Assembly (NCBI GenBank): GCA_947044365.1
Contig: OX345639.1
Location: 8,291,218 to 8,355,217 of the forward strand
Source of the DNA: Petrosia ficiformis
Lineage: Eukaryota; Porifera; Demospongiae; Haplosclerida; Petrosiidae
Length of the DNA: 64,000 nt
Direction of reading: 5' to 3'
Below, piece after piece: positions 38,901 to 53,900 of this stretch. The notes under the pieces are model-generated. The model did no database searches. It saw only the letters and a program-made list of their open reading frames with translations, and was not told the DNA's origin. Every line of letters begins with the position of its first letter. The stretch's first letter is position 1. A program made the position numbers and the translations under genes.

Positions 38901-41900
38901 GTTATTAAATTTTGATATAATTACAGTGCTAAGTTTAATTATTTATCGTCATGGCAATATGCTTCTAACAAATTTGGTGCCAGCTTACTATAAAACAAAA
39001 TGAGTATATTAATGTCAGGAATGATAGGATAGTATTTAGTTCATTAAACACAGTTTTTGATACATTTTGAAGCATGGGCCAAATTGGCTGAACAATGTGT
39101 AGTGTGTGGACCATTGGGAATACATCCTGAGCCAATTAACAAAGAGTTAATGCTGTTAGTGACAATATAATCATAATTAAGTGTGCCACTGGCCCAAAGA
39201 GAGAACTTTGCATGGCCAAATAAGAAGCTCTTAGGGCCAATAGTGCACCATATGAACTTAATTATCAAAAACTCTGTCATCAAAATTAGTGCTAAGTTTA
39301 ATTTAATTATTCATCGTCATGGTAACATGTTTTTATTTAGTAGTACATGTAGCTTACTGTCAAAACATAATGAATGTATTAATTTCAGTAACGACAGGAC
39401 ATGAGAAATCGGTGTTAGCTGTTCAAAATCGCTGCTACCTTCGATACAACTGTTATCAGAAGTGATAAAATCCTGTAAATGGAATAATTAATAATTACTA
39501 CATGTGTACATGTATAGTACATGTCAATAAAATGTCACCATATAGTAACAGTAATTATCTTAATTCTACTGTCAGTATAGTATAGTATAGTAACTACTGT
39601 CTCACTACTGTGGTATTGAATTGACAAGTACATCAAACAACTTTTGAAGTACTGTAGTGTGATAATGAAACTAGTGAGTAATTACTGTATGGTGAATTGT
39701 TATTGACATATACTGTATAAGAGAACTTTGTACATGAACTCTACCAAGGCTTGTACACTAATGATGTAACCACATTATCTCATAATCCAGTACTCTCCCT
39801 GTATCCGTTAACACGGCACTACTTTACTCTCAATTTAATGTAAATTTAAAAGTTTGTGAAGGAAAGATCATTGTATAATACATCTAATACTATACTACAG
39901 TACTAATGTCACAATATTTCCTACAAAGATGATTATCTAATGATGAAAACTTCCCTTTACATTTATATACACAATGTACTACATGTATATGTATGTAGAA
40001 CAATGTCTATTATTAAAAATGTCCCTGCACTTTTACTTCCTATGCAAGAACACTGTCTAAAATGTTTGAAATGTCCCTCTACATTTATATAGCTTACTAT
40101 GTACATGTAGAACTTTATACGATATTGTATAATGTGTTACAAATGTCCATCTACTTTTACTATGTACAATATTGTATAATATGTTACAAATGTCCATCTA
40201 CTTTTACTACATGCACAATATTGTATAATATGTTACAAATGTCCATCTACTTTTACTACATGCACAATATTGTATAATATGTTACAAATGTCCATCTACT
40301 TTTACTATGTACAATATTGTATAACATGTTACAAATGTCCATCTACTTTTACTATGCACAATATTGTATAATATGTTACAAATGTCCATCTACTTTTACT
40401 ACATGCACAATATTGTATAATATGTTACAAATGTCCATCTACTTTTACTATGTACAATATTGTATAACATGTTACAAATGTCCATCTACTTTTACTATGT
40501 ACAATATTGTATAATATGTTACAAATGTCCATCTACTTTTACTACATGCACAATATTGTATAACATGTTACAAATGTCCATCTACTTTTACTATGCACAA
40601 TATTGTATAATATGTTACAAATGTCCATCTACTTTTACTACATGCACAATATTGTATAACATGTTACAAATGTCCATCTACTTTTACTACATGCACAATA
40701 TTGTATAATATGTTACAAATTTCCATCTACTTTTACTATGTACAATATTGTATAACATGTTACAAATGTCCATCTACTTTTACTATGCACAATATTGTAT
40801 AATATGTTACAAATGTCCATCTACTTTTACTACATGCACAATATTGTATAATATGTTACAAATGTCCATCTACTTTTACTACATGCACAATATTGTATAA
40901 TATGTTACAAATGTCCATCTACTTTTACTATGTACAATATTGTATAACATGTTACAAATGTCCATCTACTTTTACTATGCACAATATTGTATAATATGTT
41001 ACAAATGTCCATCTACTTTTACTACATGCACAATATTGTATAATATGTTACAAATGTCCATCTACTTTTACTATGTACAATATTGTATAACATGTTACAA
41101 ATGTCCATCTACTTTTACTATGTACAATATTGTATAATATGTTACAAATGTCCATCTACTTTTACTACATGCACAATATTGTATAACATGTTACAAATGT
41201 CCATCTACTTTTACTATGCACAATATTGTATAATATGTTACAAATGTCCATCTACTTTTACTACATGCACAATATTGTATAACATGTTACAAATGTCCAT
41301 CTACTTTTACTATGCACAATATTGTATAATATGTTACAAATGTCCATCTACTTTTACTACATGCACAATATTGTATAATATGTTACAAATGTCCATCTAC
41401 TTTTACTATGTACAATATTGTATAACATGTTACAAATGTCCATCTACTTTTACTATGCACAATATTGTATAATATGTTACAAATGTCCATCTACTTTTAC
41501 TACATGCACAATATTGTGTAATATGTTACAAATGTCCATCTACTTTTACTATGTACAATATTGTATAATATGTTACAAACATAGTTTTTGATAGGTTTTG
41601 AAACATGGGCCAAATTGGCTCAAAAATGGTTAGTGTGTGTGCCATTGGGAATACATCTTGAGCCAATTAACAAACAGTTAATGCTGTTAGTGAAAATGTA
41701 ATCATAGTTAACTGTGGCACAAGCCCAAAGAGAACTGTGCAGTGCCAAATAAGAAGCTCTTCGGGCCGATGGTGCGCCAAAAACACTGGTTACAAATGTC
41801 CCTCAACTTGTGAATACTATCAAGTATTGTACTGTTTATACACTATTATGTATATTAGATGATTATCTCATAACCTTATAAGCATTCAATACTTCTCTAC

Positions 41901-44900
41901 AATTCATTCTCTTTTTGATAGATTTCGCAGTACCAGTCATTTTCCATTTCTTTAACCATTCTTCCTACATGACAAAAGAAAAGATAATTATTTTGTTTAA
42001 CACGATATTTATTCGCTTGGCAAAGTATTTGAAACATGGTTTCAAATTTTCAAAAATTTGTTGCCTGTGGGCATCCACTTTTACAGAATGCCCAAATAAC
42101 TTCAAGAAAAAGTACCTGGGTTTGCATACTATGATGGGAGCTATACTTTAATAAGGTGATAGTCAACTGTACTTCTAAGTAGTACTATAGTACTACGTTG
42201 TACTGTAATGTGTGAATTCCCTTTACACTTGTATGTGATAGCATAGTACTAAGGTATAATACTGTGTAGTACATTTGAAGTACAGTGTACTTCACTCACA
42301 ATGTACACTGTAGTCAATGGAAGTACAATGATAGTATGTAAACTTAATAATGTCAGGTACTGTTAGTGGACATTAGAAATCACAGTATCTGTTTAGCAAT
42401 ATAGTACACTACTATATAAGTGATGTGGTATCTACTATCTAGTATACTAGCATTCTCTCTATGTTATTTAGAAGGGTTACAGTATACCATTACAGTTATA
42501 TAAGTGATCACTAATTAACACACAAATAGTCCTAAAGGGTGTGTCAGTTTGTAGTACACAATTATGTAATCTCTCAGACATCCATGAACTATCACAATCT
42601 TTCCATTTCAGTTGAGCCACAAATTTGTAGTACAATCAGTTTTGATCAAATGATCTCTGTTTCTGGACAGCAACTTAAGTCTCCTGATCTTGTTCTAAAA
42701 AGTGCTAATGCTTGTCTGGTTGTCGTAGCTCGTAGCAAAGCAATTAAAATGTTAATTAGCATATGCACAACAGTTGAATCCAGGCACTAGCTCTTGCCAT
42801 ATTAAGAGTCAGGGTACGAGGCTGATGAGGTGCTGGTCAATGTTTTTGGGAATGTGTTAATTGTAATTCTGTAAGCTATAAATCACACCTTGAATACAAG
42901 TTAACCAAATATGGTAACATATTTCAGTGATATGTAATGAGGTTTCAATTGTTTCTTCATATAAGGATAGTATTGTAATGTAGATATACTACCTTAATTA
43001 GTATAATACTTACATACATAATGTAATGGTATTTTAATTGTTACTTAATAGCATAGATATTAAGTGAGAACATACACACATGTACATGTACATATCCTGT
43101 ATACACCTACATGTATACTACAGTTCTTACCAATACCATACTATATGTAATAGATAGAACATGACCGCGAGGGGTGTATCAGATATACACGAAAATGATA
43201 TTCATAATCCCGAGGGCGTAGCCCGAGGGATTATGAATATCATTTGAGTGTATACCTGATATGCCACGAGGTGAGGTCATGTTCTGTATTGATAGGAAGC
43301 CATAAGATGAAAGACGCCACTCACGCAGTCGCTATGCAATTATTTTGGTATCCTAGCAATATCTATTGCGTCATGACTGTTGCGGTTTATCTTCTAGTAA
43401 CTACTATTACGTCACAATATTTTAGCGTGTGAGACTGTTCGAATTTGGATAGAAAGAGAATGCAGATCCGGAAATTCAAGACGTTCAAAAAAAGTGTCTA
43501 AAGCTTTCTTTAACCAAAAAGAATCATTTTGCGTACATACAAAAGGAAGAAATAGATAGATGGTTTTCAACTTTCATAGCTGAGGTTCGCCGCGTTGATG
43601 GTGACCAATATCCTCCAAGAAACATTCACAAATTGCTTTCAGGTATTCTTCATTCTTCGATATATGAGATATTACAGCTGTGATACTCCCAATGTATTAT
43701 ACAGAAGAGACTCCCGGTTCAAGGTGTTTGCGAGGTCGTGTTTCATGAGCTTTGTAAAGCTATTGGAACTAGTGTCCGACACGTAGGTGTTATTAAGATG
43801 GAAGAGGAAGATCAACTATTATTAAAAACTATTGTTTTGTTTTGTTCTATTACTATGTTGTTAAAAAACATCCGGTGGAATATATATATATATATCACTG
43901 TTAGTGATGGGCGATACCGATACTCAAGTACTCGATACTTGGGGTCTACGTAATATACACTGATCGCGGTAGCTTTCATCTTGTGGCTTCCTATAATACA
44001 ACATAATATATATATATATCATGATTCCTCCTTATATGGAATTTCTACCTTAGCCTTTCCTTGTATGAATCTGATTAGAGTTTCTTTTGATAGTTTTCTT
44101 GTGGATAGATCCTGGGCAACATCAGCTGTTGATCCTAACCACTCTCCAGCTTGTGACAGAGATCTGCTATCACGATAAACTAAACTATAATAAATAAATA
44201 AAAAACACTCACTTTTACCAAGGGATTGTGTACTGTACATGTATATACATTTATAATTTTATAGTTTACTGCAATAACTACATGTACATGTATGTACTAT
44301 ATAACTAAATAAAATGGAAAAATTGAATTTAGATAAATAAAGCACTACTGTACTATATCTATAACTAAAAGAAGTCATTATGTATGTAGCTTGTGTACAG
44401 GAGTATTAACTGTACATTTACAGCATAGTTTTTGATATGTTTTGAAGCATGGGCCAAATTGGCTCAACAATGGTTAGTGTGTGTGCCATTGGGAATACAT
44501 CTTGAGCCAATTAACAAAGACCTAATCCTGTTAGTGACAATATAATCCTAATTAACTGCACCATCTGGCCCAAAGAGAGAACTGTGCAGTGAGAGTTCTT
44601 TGGCCTAATTATGTGCCATATAAGCTTATCAAAAATTATGATTCACAGGCTGTTTAAAAATTACTATATTAGGAAGTTATGTACATGTAGGCATGCCAAT
44701 CATGACATGACACATATAATAATTATTCAAAATGAAAGCACATGTAGGGATATCATAAGATACAAACAAGATTGGAATAGTTACATACACACTGACCTGA
44801 ATGTCTCATCCCATACTTTCTTTGGTCTATCTGGCTTAGGTATTGATTGTAACAACTTCTGTATGTAATGAAACACTGATTTGTTTCCATCCTCCATTAA

Positions 44901-47900
44901 TAACTCCATATGACGATACTATAATAGGTAAAGATAGGAATTAATTGTAACAACACTATAGACATACAGACACAAAGTATGAAGAAAATATGCTGAATTC
45001 CCAAGTGGGGGTCAAACCCACAACTCTGACTTGCTTGGCCATTGCTCTATCAACCAAGCCACTGAGACTCAGCTATCAGAGGACTAAGTCTAGTACCATA
45101 GTATCACACTAGAAAAGCTAGTGGGAGTCAAACCCACAACTCAGACTTGCTTGACCAATGCTCTATCAACCAAGCCACTGAGACTCAGCTATCAGAGGAA
45201 ACCCACAACTTGGACTTGCTCATCGTGAAATTCCAGATGTGAATGTGAACAGACTCTAATGAAATACTGTATCATATCATGATATGTTTGGCTGCAATAC
45301 ACGATACTACCTTTTGGATGCATTCATTGGGACAGATGTACATGTAAGTGCTATGGAAATATTATTAACCAGAGCACGTAGGCGGAGGGTTATAGTAATC
45401 GGTTTGTGTGTGTGTGTCTGTCTGTGTGTTACCACATAATCTTTGCAAATACCTAATGATACTAATTTGTTGACACATGGTTGAAGACGCTATATATCCA
45501 TAATGCCGACATTTAAAGGATTTGTTCTGAACTCATCTTGTTGCAGAGAAACAGCCGTGTAAATTCTTGTCAATCTGTCACCATCTTGAAATTTTTTCGT
45601 TTTTGCTGATGTCAGCAGAAAACACTGAACCACTAACTTTTGTCTCTTTGAAGCTTTGTTTCTTGAGCTTTGTCTATTGTCCTAACAAGTGTTTGTAGAG
45701 CTATTTGTGAATGCTATCCCCATAATTTGCATATTCATGAGTACTACTGACTTCTTAGTGTTGATACGAATGGTGTGTTCCTGACTGTTGCAATATGTTA
45801 CTTAGGCAAAGTTGTTCTAAAGCCATGCTGTTTAGCAGTAGCTAGCGAAGGTTCTGCACTTTAGTGCATTCATTGGAATGATAACATGATATATTATGTT
45901 AACCAATGAAGTAATGCTTATCAATTATATGTAATTATGTATATGACCAACTCATCCTGTAGCATACAACTTAAGATTAAGTGTTATAGAATTTTCCAAC
46001 TGTATGAATAGGTACGTGTGTATTAAAGCTTATATGTTATATATATTACCAGAGATTTCAGCTCATCACTTGCAATTGAAATGTATGGGCGGCCATTTTT
46101 TTCCGTGCCATCCCTACATAGAGAGTACTATCGTACTCTCTGATATATTAAGCTATTGTTTAATTGCAGTAAGACAATATTTTGCCACTGCGATAATATT
46201 GGCAGACCAAAATCATGCGATATGATTATTACAATGGAATAATATTGCGATATATTGAATTATTGTCCAACCCTAATGTATAATATACTGTATAAACAGC
46301 ACTAAATGCGAGTTAGAATCTGATCACCATATCTAAACAGCCTGGACAGGATACTATTTATATGAAGTACATGTACTAATGATAAAATCAGTGTTTTCCC
46401 CAAATCGATCAAGTTTAGCACATTCTTTGCACACTATAAATACTAACGGGAAGTGGGTGTGGTGATAACACATATTTAATTAATTAATTAATTATTGCTC
46501 CGTGTAAGCGTGCGTTTTCCCTGACTACTGTACCTTGGTTCTTTCCTGCAACTAACAAAAAATGTTTTTGGTAATTATGCTTTCATAGTAGGTCTTCTGT
46601 CTAACTAAGGGAGTTAAAAGTCTGTACTGTTTAAATTTTGAAATTCATATATACAGGTGTATAAAAATGTGGGCATTGCCCTTCAAACATTCGCCTTGCT
46701 GTCTTCCTGCTAATAGCAAAGCATAAAGTTTATATCAATGGCTTTCTTAGGAATTCTTCTATCCAGCAAGCTAAAAGTTAAAATGTTGAGTCTTATAAAA
46801 GGAGAGTTATAGAGCTGAAAGAAGTTAGTTATTAAACAGACATTCAGCCCAAAGATTTAGATTGCAAAAAAGCTATGTTTAATTTGCATGTTAATACATT
46901 AGCTATAGTGTGCTGTTAGATAAGGAGGTAATGCAATGTACTGAAGTTAACGAAGTAAGGTGTGGTAAAGGGTGTGGTTATGTAATTAATTAGGGGTGTG
47001 GTTTTATGCATGCTTGGACTTTTTTCTAGGGAAAACACTGGGTAAAAACAGATATAAAAGTAATAATTATCCGGTTTACTTACTTTGAGAGATAGTGCTA
47101 GTTTAATTCCATGTAATCTCATTGCTGTATCAGATAATGTCATATTGACTTCATCACAGTCAAAATTTCCTGCAGTGATGATATGATAACATGTAAATGT
47201 ACATAGTGAACTAACATCAGTGTTCTCGCTAGGTTGAAATTTGAACCTCTGTTAGTGGTGCAGACAGTAATATTGGTGGTGCAACACCACCGAAAAAAGG
47301 CCTAGCGAGAACACTGACCTACATGTACATGTATATAAAGTCATATATTATATATTTGTTATCATGATGGCAGATCAAACTTTGGATGGAAATGTTTTGT
47401 TCATCAGAACTAATTATCATGTAATTAATAAAGCTCACAATTTAAAGAACATACATGTACATAATACAATTCTTTTTATTGCCTGTATGGAAATCCCGAT
47501 GATTGTTTTCCCACGTGTTCGATGTATGTTTATATTTATATTTGCATGTATCACATACACATGTACGTGACTGTGCATTGTATATGTAGTTAAGGAAGTT
47601 GCGTCATTTCAGGGGGCTCAGTCAATCAATGGGCTTGGTGAGTAATAGAACGCACACTCAAGCTCTGCAGACCAGCAAGAAGAAAGCCGCTCGTAGCTTA
47701 CGTAGACTAATACCTGTTCTACCTTAAAAATATTCCTAAAGTTCTAGAAGATCCTTTAAAAATAAGGAGAGTAGATAATAACTATAATTGTTGTGCTTCA
47801 GGCATAAAAGTCAGCCATGATTAATGAATGTTGGACACCATAAAGTATAAAATGTGACAGGCTTGGTACGTTTTGTTCTTGTAAGGTAAAATCCTCGTCT

Positions 47901-50900
47901 TATTATTCTGCTTTTTTGTATATAAAAATAACAATATTTGTTATAGAGGTACTTTATCTGCAAAACAAATTTTGCTGTACAAACTACTACAGTGCTTGAA
48001 ATAGTTTTGAAAGTATCCAACAGAAACAACTGAACAAAACAATATCAGACCAGCAAGTTGTGAATTTTGTCGGGGAAAAACAGGTCTCACAAAACCACAC
48101 TCTACCGCTTATGAGACATAGAAGTAATCCACTAGGCTATGACTGCTCTTGACTAATCATTAACTTCATTTGCTGTACTTATTTCTCAATTTCCTATAGC
48201 TAATCAGACAATTAGTCTGGACAAAGAGGTGAAATGTCTGGTAAATGCCCAATTAATGTTCTTTATTACATTAATTGAAACAATTAATATTAATTATAGA
48301 CTAATTCAAGGAAACAAATAGTAATGCATATCTTAAGATCTAATCTTGGTCAGATTAGTTCAACGAGGACATCCTTACTGAAAATATTACATGTACATGT
48401 ACATAAAGTTGAGAGATGAGTAACCATTAATCACATTCATGAGCATAGTATACTATAATGTGACCATTTTACTATTCACTACTAACAAAACCACACCCCC
48501 ACCCCTTATATGAAGAAACAGCCACATTTCTGGTATAGCAACACCAACAAACAATGACCCAAATTGTAATGATGGTCAATACAATATCAAAGTCCTCTAC
48601 CATTTAATATTGTAACATGGGTTTCTAATCTATCGCACTCATTTAATACATAAACTTTACTATTAATAAAATTTGAATTGAATAATTTTTCTCAAGTATA
48701 TAACATATCGGAATATTACTCAATACTATCAATACTCATTCACAAGCTACATGATTGTATTATTTATCAAAGTTAAACATTTCTGGTATGCTCCAATCAG
48801 GGTTTCATTTATTGGGGCCATTTGCAAATTTGTTTGACACTATGATAGCCCCTATATGTTGTTGCCCTCTACAGTCTTCAAATTCAAATTTTGTTCCCCC
48901 ACCCCCTCAACAAATTTTCAAAATAAAGCTCATCTATCACCACCAACATCTCATCACAACACATACATGTACAAGTCCATTTAATGTTTATGTGAACACT
49001 TAACTTAGCCTACTTACTAGGAAGTAAAGTAGGCACCCAAAAATTTTACTTTTCTATTCTATTAATTGAATGGCTGAAACTCTTCCTTTTGTAGTCACCT
49101 GCTACTGGCACTATTGTGGGTTTAAGAATTACACAATTTAATTATATTCATAACAAGTCTTTCCTGTTATTTTTACAGAACTTACATGTACATGTATATA
49201 AATGCTATGAGGTGATGTCATTCCTTACCCTGCACTACACATTTGATAAATGATGACCAATATCAATAATCATTATGTACATGTATAATAGTAATGTGTG
49301 ATAATACTAAATATGCTATCAATACAATACTCATATTTTCAGGTTTGACATTTTCTATGTATTATCTAATTAAAAGTCACTTAGAGGTGTTCTTCACTAT
49401 GCTACTCAAACTATAGATGAGGCACATTAAGGTGGCAGGTACACCTAATTTATTATATATGTGTATATAAACGGCCTAACACGGGCAATAAATAAAATTA
49501 ATAATAACTGCAATGACAAGTGTGGTTCTGTAAATACAGTAACAAAGGTTTTGAACGTCTTATAAGATCAGAGTTCTATTAATATCCAGCTGATGTATTT
49601 CTAGGCTAGGATCCATCACCTTCTCCAGATGACTTAGAGCTTTTTTTGGAAAACTGTTAATGTTAATATTTTTATTAATCTTGCTCTCTCTCACATTCAT
49701 TGGACTATTGCTTAATAGTGAATACTAGTCTTGTTCCTGTTGCTGTTTCTACTTGGATTTAGCATCGCTGGACTGAGAAATGAAACAGAAGCAGCCAGCC
49801 TCAACTTTACTGGAATACATCCACATTAATAATATGTTTAGAGTGTACAAGTACACATGTGCAACCATTGAAGATTCGGATGCACAGCAAATGAACAAAA
49901 AGGTTCGAACATTCGAAGCTTTTTCCCAGCCCTATATTAAACAATAAATAAACTCATCACAACCTTATAATAATAATTATGTGACCTCAACTCCAAAAAG
50001 GGACATTTTCCCCCCAAATAATTTTGACTAAATGCCTTTAATTGTTTACTATTCAGTCATTTCATCACAATTATTTGGTCTGAAAATGTACCTTTTTGCA
50101 AATTTGGTCACATATTCTTAGTGACTAGAAACAGAATGAAACAATCATAGTTTCACTTTGACCTGTAGCAAAGATTGTCAGTGGTGTCCCTAGAGCATGC
50201 ATTTTAATTTGTTTTCCAATTGCATGTACATTATTTGTGGCACTTTTTCAGCATACAAAATGGATGGAAGGCTATATTTTAAGGGAGAGAAATTACAGGG
50301 GAGTAGTCAGTTTTGGGTGGGGCTAATATAATCATCACTCTACATATTTTTTCTGGGGACAACACATCTAGTTCCTCAATCATTTGGTGATACTTATAAT
50401 TTAAAATTAGACTTAGTAAAAGAAGTACTTGTTATTAGCCAATTTCTATGTACGATATAGTTTTTACAGAAGACCTGTATTGTCAAGTGCACTAAAATTC
50501 ACAATTCCTTACTAAAAAGAGTTTAGCTATACTAAACAAAAGCTGATATCTAGAGTCAAATATTTTCAATTTCACAAGTTGTATACAATGTACGGTTGAT
50601 TCATGCTTCATGTAAGCCATCCTGAAATAATTACAGTACATGTACATGTATAATATGGTACTACACTAGACTAGACAGGGGTGAGGTTTCTGTCATACTG
50701 TTATAAAGTCTGTTCATATTTATGTCTCATGATGATCTCAAAATTAGAAAGGGATGACTTTATATGTAATACAGTGTGCAGTCTAATGTCATAAGGTATC
50801 ATGTATTAACATGATTATACTGTAACTCAATAATGAAACAATGGATTAAAATTTGATGTACGCAAAAAATAACAGGAAGGATCATTGTATGAAAACAGCG

Positions 50901-53900
50901 CTAGTAAAAAGATCGTTGCTTATTCAAAACTAAAGGTATGACCATTTGCTGAGGTATATGCATGTGGCTGTCTGGTGTTATCACGAGTATTAGTACAAGT
51001 AGCAAGTCTACTAGTCCACCAGCTGTAACTAGAAATGTGAAATCAACTGGATCATCAGCCATGTTAATTATATACAAATATGAATAATTAACTCAACCAG
51101 CAAAAGTAAGTAATTGATACTCCTGACAATAGAGTGCCAAGTAATTAGTATCGTAATAGATTAAACATTTGTGGTTTAGCCCATCACTACTTTGCCACAC
51201 ATGTACATGTATATAATTATGTGTACATGTTTCCAGTTAATAATTACGTGAACCCTTTACTTAGTACATGTAGGTACTCAAAAAATTAAGGCTGGGAATT
51301 GCCTGAGATTATGAAATCGATCATCACTAACTTCAAATCGATTGATAATCGATTAAAATCAGTGGAAGTACTTAGGCCAATTAAGACAATTAATACAGAA
51401 AACTCCTCCCATTTGATGATCAAAAAGACTTCCTGTCACTTCCATATTGTACATTATTTACTGTCGCATGCTTGAAAAGTATGTGTTTTGGAATAATTAG
51501 CATAATCGATATCATAGACTTACAATTGATTATATAATCAGAAGAATTCTCAATATCGATTGATTAATTGATTAATCATCCCAGCCCTACTAAACATGTA
51601 CGTACATCTAGACATACAGCACATGTACTACAACTACATGTATGATTGAAAGTGGTAATGGAACATTGTTTTGCTATCAATACATATTAATTTGACCAGG
51701 TCACATGACTTTTACAGTAAACATTCTATCAATGTGAATTATAACTCACGAGGTAATGGAACAGGAAAATCTTGTATTTGTGACACATTAGTCTGACCAG
51801 GTCTAGGATCAAATACAGGAACAAGAGCAGAGAATGATTGTTTAATGATACAATCTTCATCCCAAGTTTTCTTAACACCTGCTTCTTCTTCTTCATCCTA
51901 AAATATATGGCAGGTATTCAGAGTGATGTCCAAGATTGCCATCAAAGACTAAGATCACTTTGATACTGATTGAACCCTAACCCTACCCTAAATGAACCCC
52001 ATAATGATATTCATGAGATTTTGATGGGACATAAATAAAGCTTTAATACTGAATATTCACTGAGGGCCTAAATTTTAAAATTTCCTGGGGAGAATACCCT
52101 CAGATCAATGTACAGTGTCCCTTGGCACTGATCAATTGTTCCTCTGAACAACGCCAACCTCAATCCTGTATCATGTTCGACACCCTTTTAGAATGAAATT
52201 CTTAAGTTACCAATGCTTTGTGCTAATCTTGCCTCACGTGGAAAATAAACACTAAATTATGATAATGAATGGCAATGAATTCTGATAATCACTGGGAATG
52301 AAAGGCAGGGCCACTGACTTCATCCAACAGTGCTCTTACCACTGAGTTATGGCAACCAGACATGATATCCAGCGAGTACCAGTATTCTTCACTTTCCTCT
52401 TTCAGCCTTATTAATTATAATTTAGAATTTACATGTATTTCTTAAGTTACTGTATTACAACAACCTCTTCAGGACTAGTGCAATCCCTTTCATCTGGTAT
52501 TTCATAATCTTGGCCCTCTTCGGTTGAAAGAGAAGGAGGAGGTGGTATGGCAGGATCCTCTCCTGTCATTTCTAGATCATATTTTCCTTCTGCTCCCATC
52601 CTATATGAGTTCACTCCTCCATGATCCCATTGTACCTCCAACCAACCTTCAGAAAACAAAAACAGAAACAACTCAATAAGTATTTTAATAAGTTAAAATA
52701 AGTTACAAGTAGCATTTTCACTGGGATTTTGTAATACACACTGAAGTCATAAATCATTTATTTCATTAAAAATTCAAATTACATATAATTTGCAAAAGGT
52801 GCTATTCGGTGTGGACGATATTGAGATTGATTATAACATAAAAAATGTATCATATAAATATCAATTAGCCATGTGTTCTAAAATTGGTCACACCCACAAA
52901 CGTTTTGTAAGCTTCAAAGAGTGCCTGAAACACTACCACCAACTCATTTAGACTACTAGAATACTGAATCTACATCTATCTGTAAAACATACTGGAGTGA
53001 AAGGTCAACAAATAGTCTTTCACATCAATTGACTCAAGTGACCACAATTATAACCCATATAGCATCAAATAGGTGCTTACGCTCTTTATGTAAAAAAAAA
53101 AGCCTAACAAGCATTGCTAAACACACTATTTCAGTTGCCATGTGCTCAAAAATATACGCGTAGGTGTGACGCATAATTAACCAAGTATTTTGATACTTCG
53201 GTATTTCAATATGCATCAATTTGTGATATTGTACCGCAATATAGGAACCAGTATCGTAGGTCGGTAAAAACTCAATTTTACTCCTTCAAAGTAATGAAGA
53301 ATATCATAAATCAAGCAGGGTACATTGAGTGTTTTTGTAACTGATGGGGGAATATAAGGGGTACTGTAGCACTCCAGAGAGAATGCTGGCTAAGGAAAGA
53401 ATTTGAACCACAATGTTGTCATGAAACTATTATGCTTGAAACATGAGTAATTAAGACTATTATGACATCACGGCTCTGATATCAAAGAACATGATGGTAG
53501 AGTAAACTTCACTAATTAGTGACAATAGGTAATTAATTACACATCCTTGACTGGTGCTGTTTATGATCCTTTCAATGGTTTATAGGTCCACCATACATGT
53601 ACATGGTTTCTAGTGCTGTTTATGATGGTTTTATAGGTCCACTATACATGTACATGGTTTCTAGTGATGTTTATGATCCTTTCAATGGTTTTATAGGTCC
53701 ACTATACATGTACATGGTTACTAGTGATGTTTATGATCCTTTCAATGGTTTTATAGGTCCACTATACATGTACATGGTTTCTAGTGCTGTTTATGATCCT
53801 TTCAATGGTTTTATAGGTCCACTATACATGTACATGGTTTCTAGTGCTGTTTATGATGGTTTTATAGGTCCACTATACATGTACATGGTTTCTAGTGATG

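Noticed and set aside
40062..41472. Family of 65-129-codon frames reading YKCPSTFT
   Set aside because: Translation of the 47/50-bp satellite.
43981..44178. 65-codon plus frame
   Set aside because: Antisense shadow of HECTD1 exon 44049-44184.
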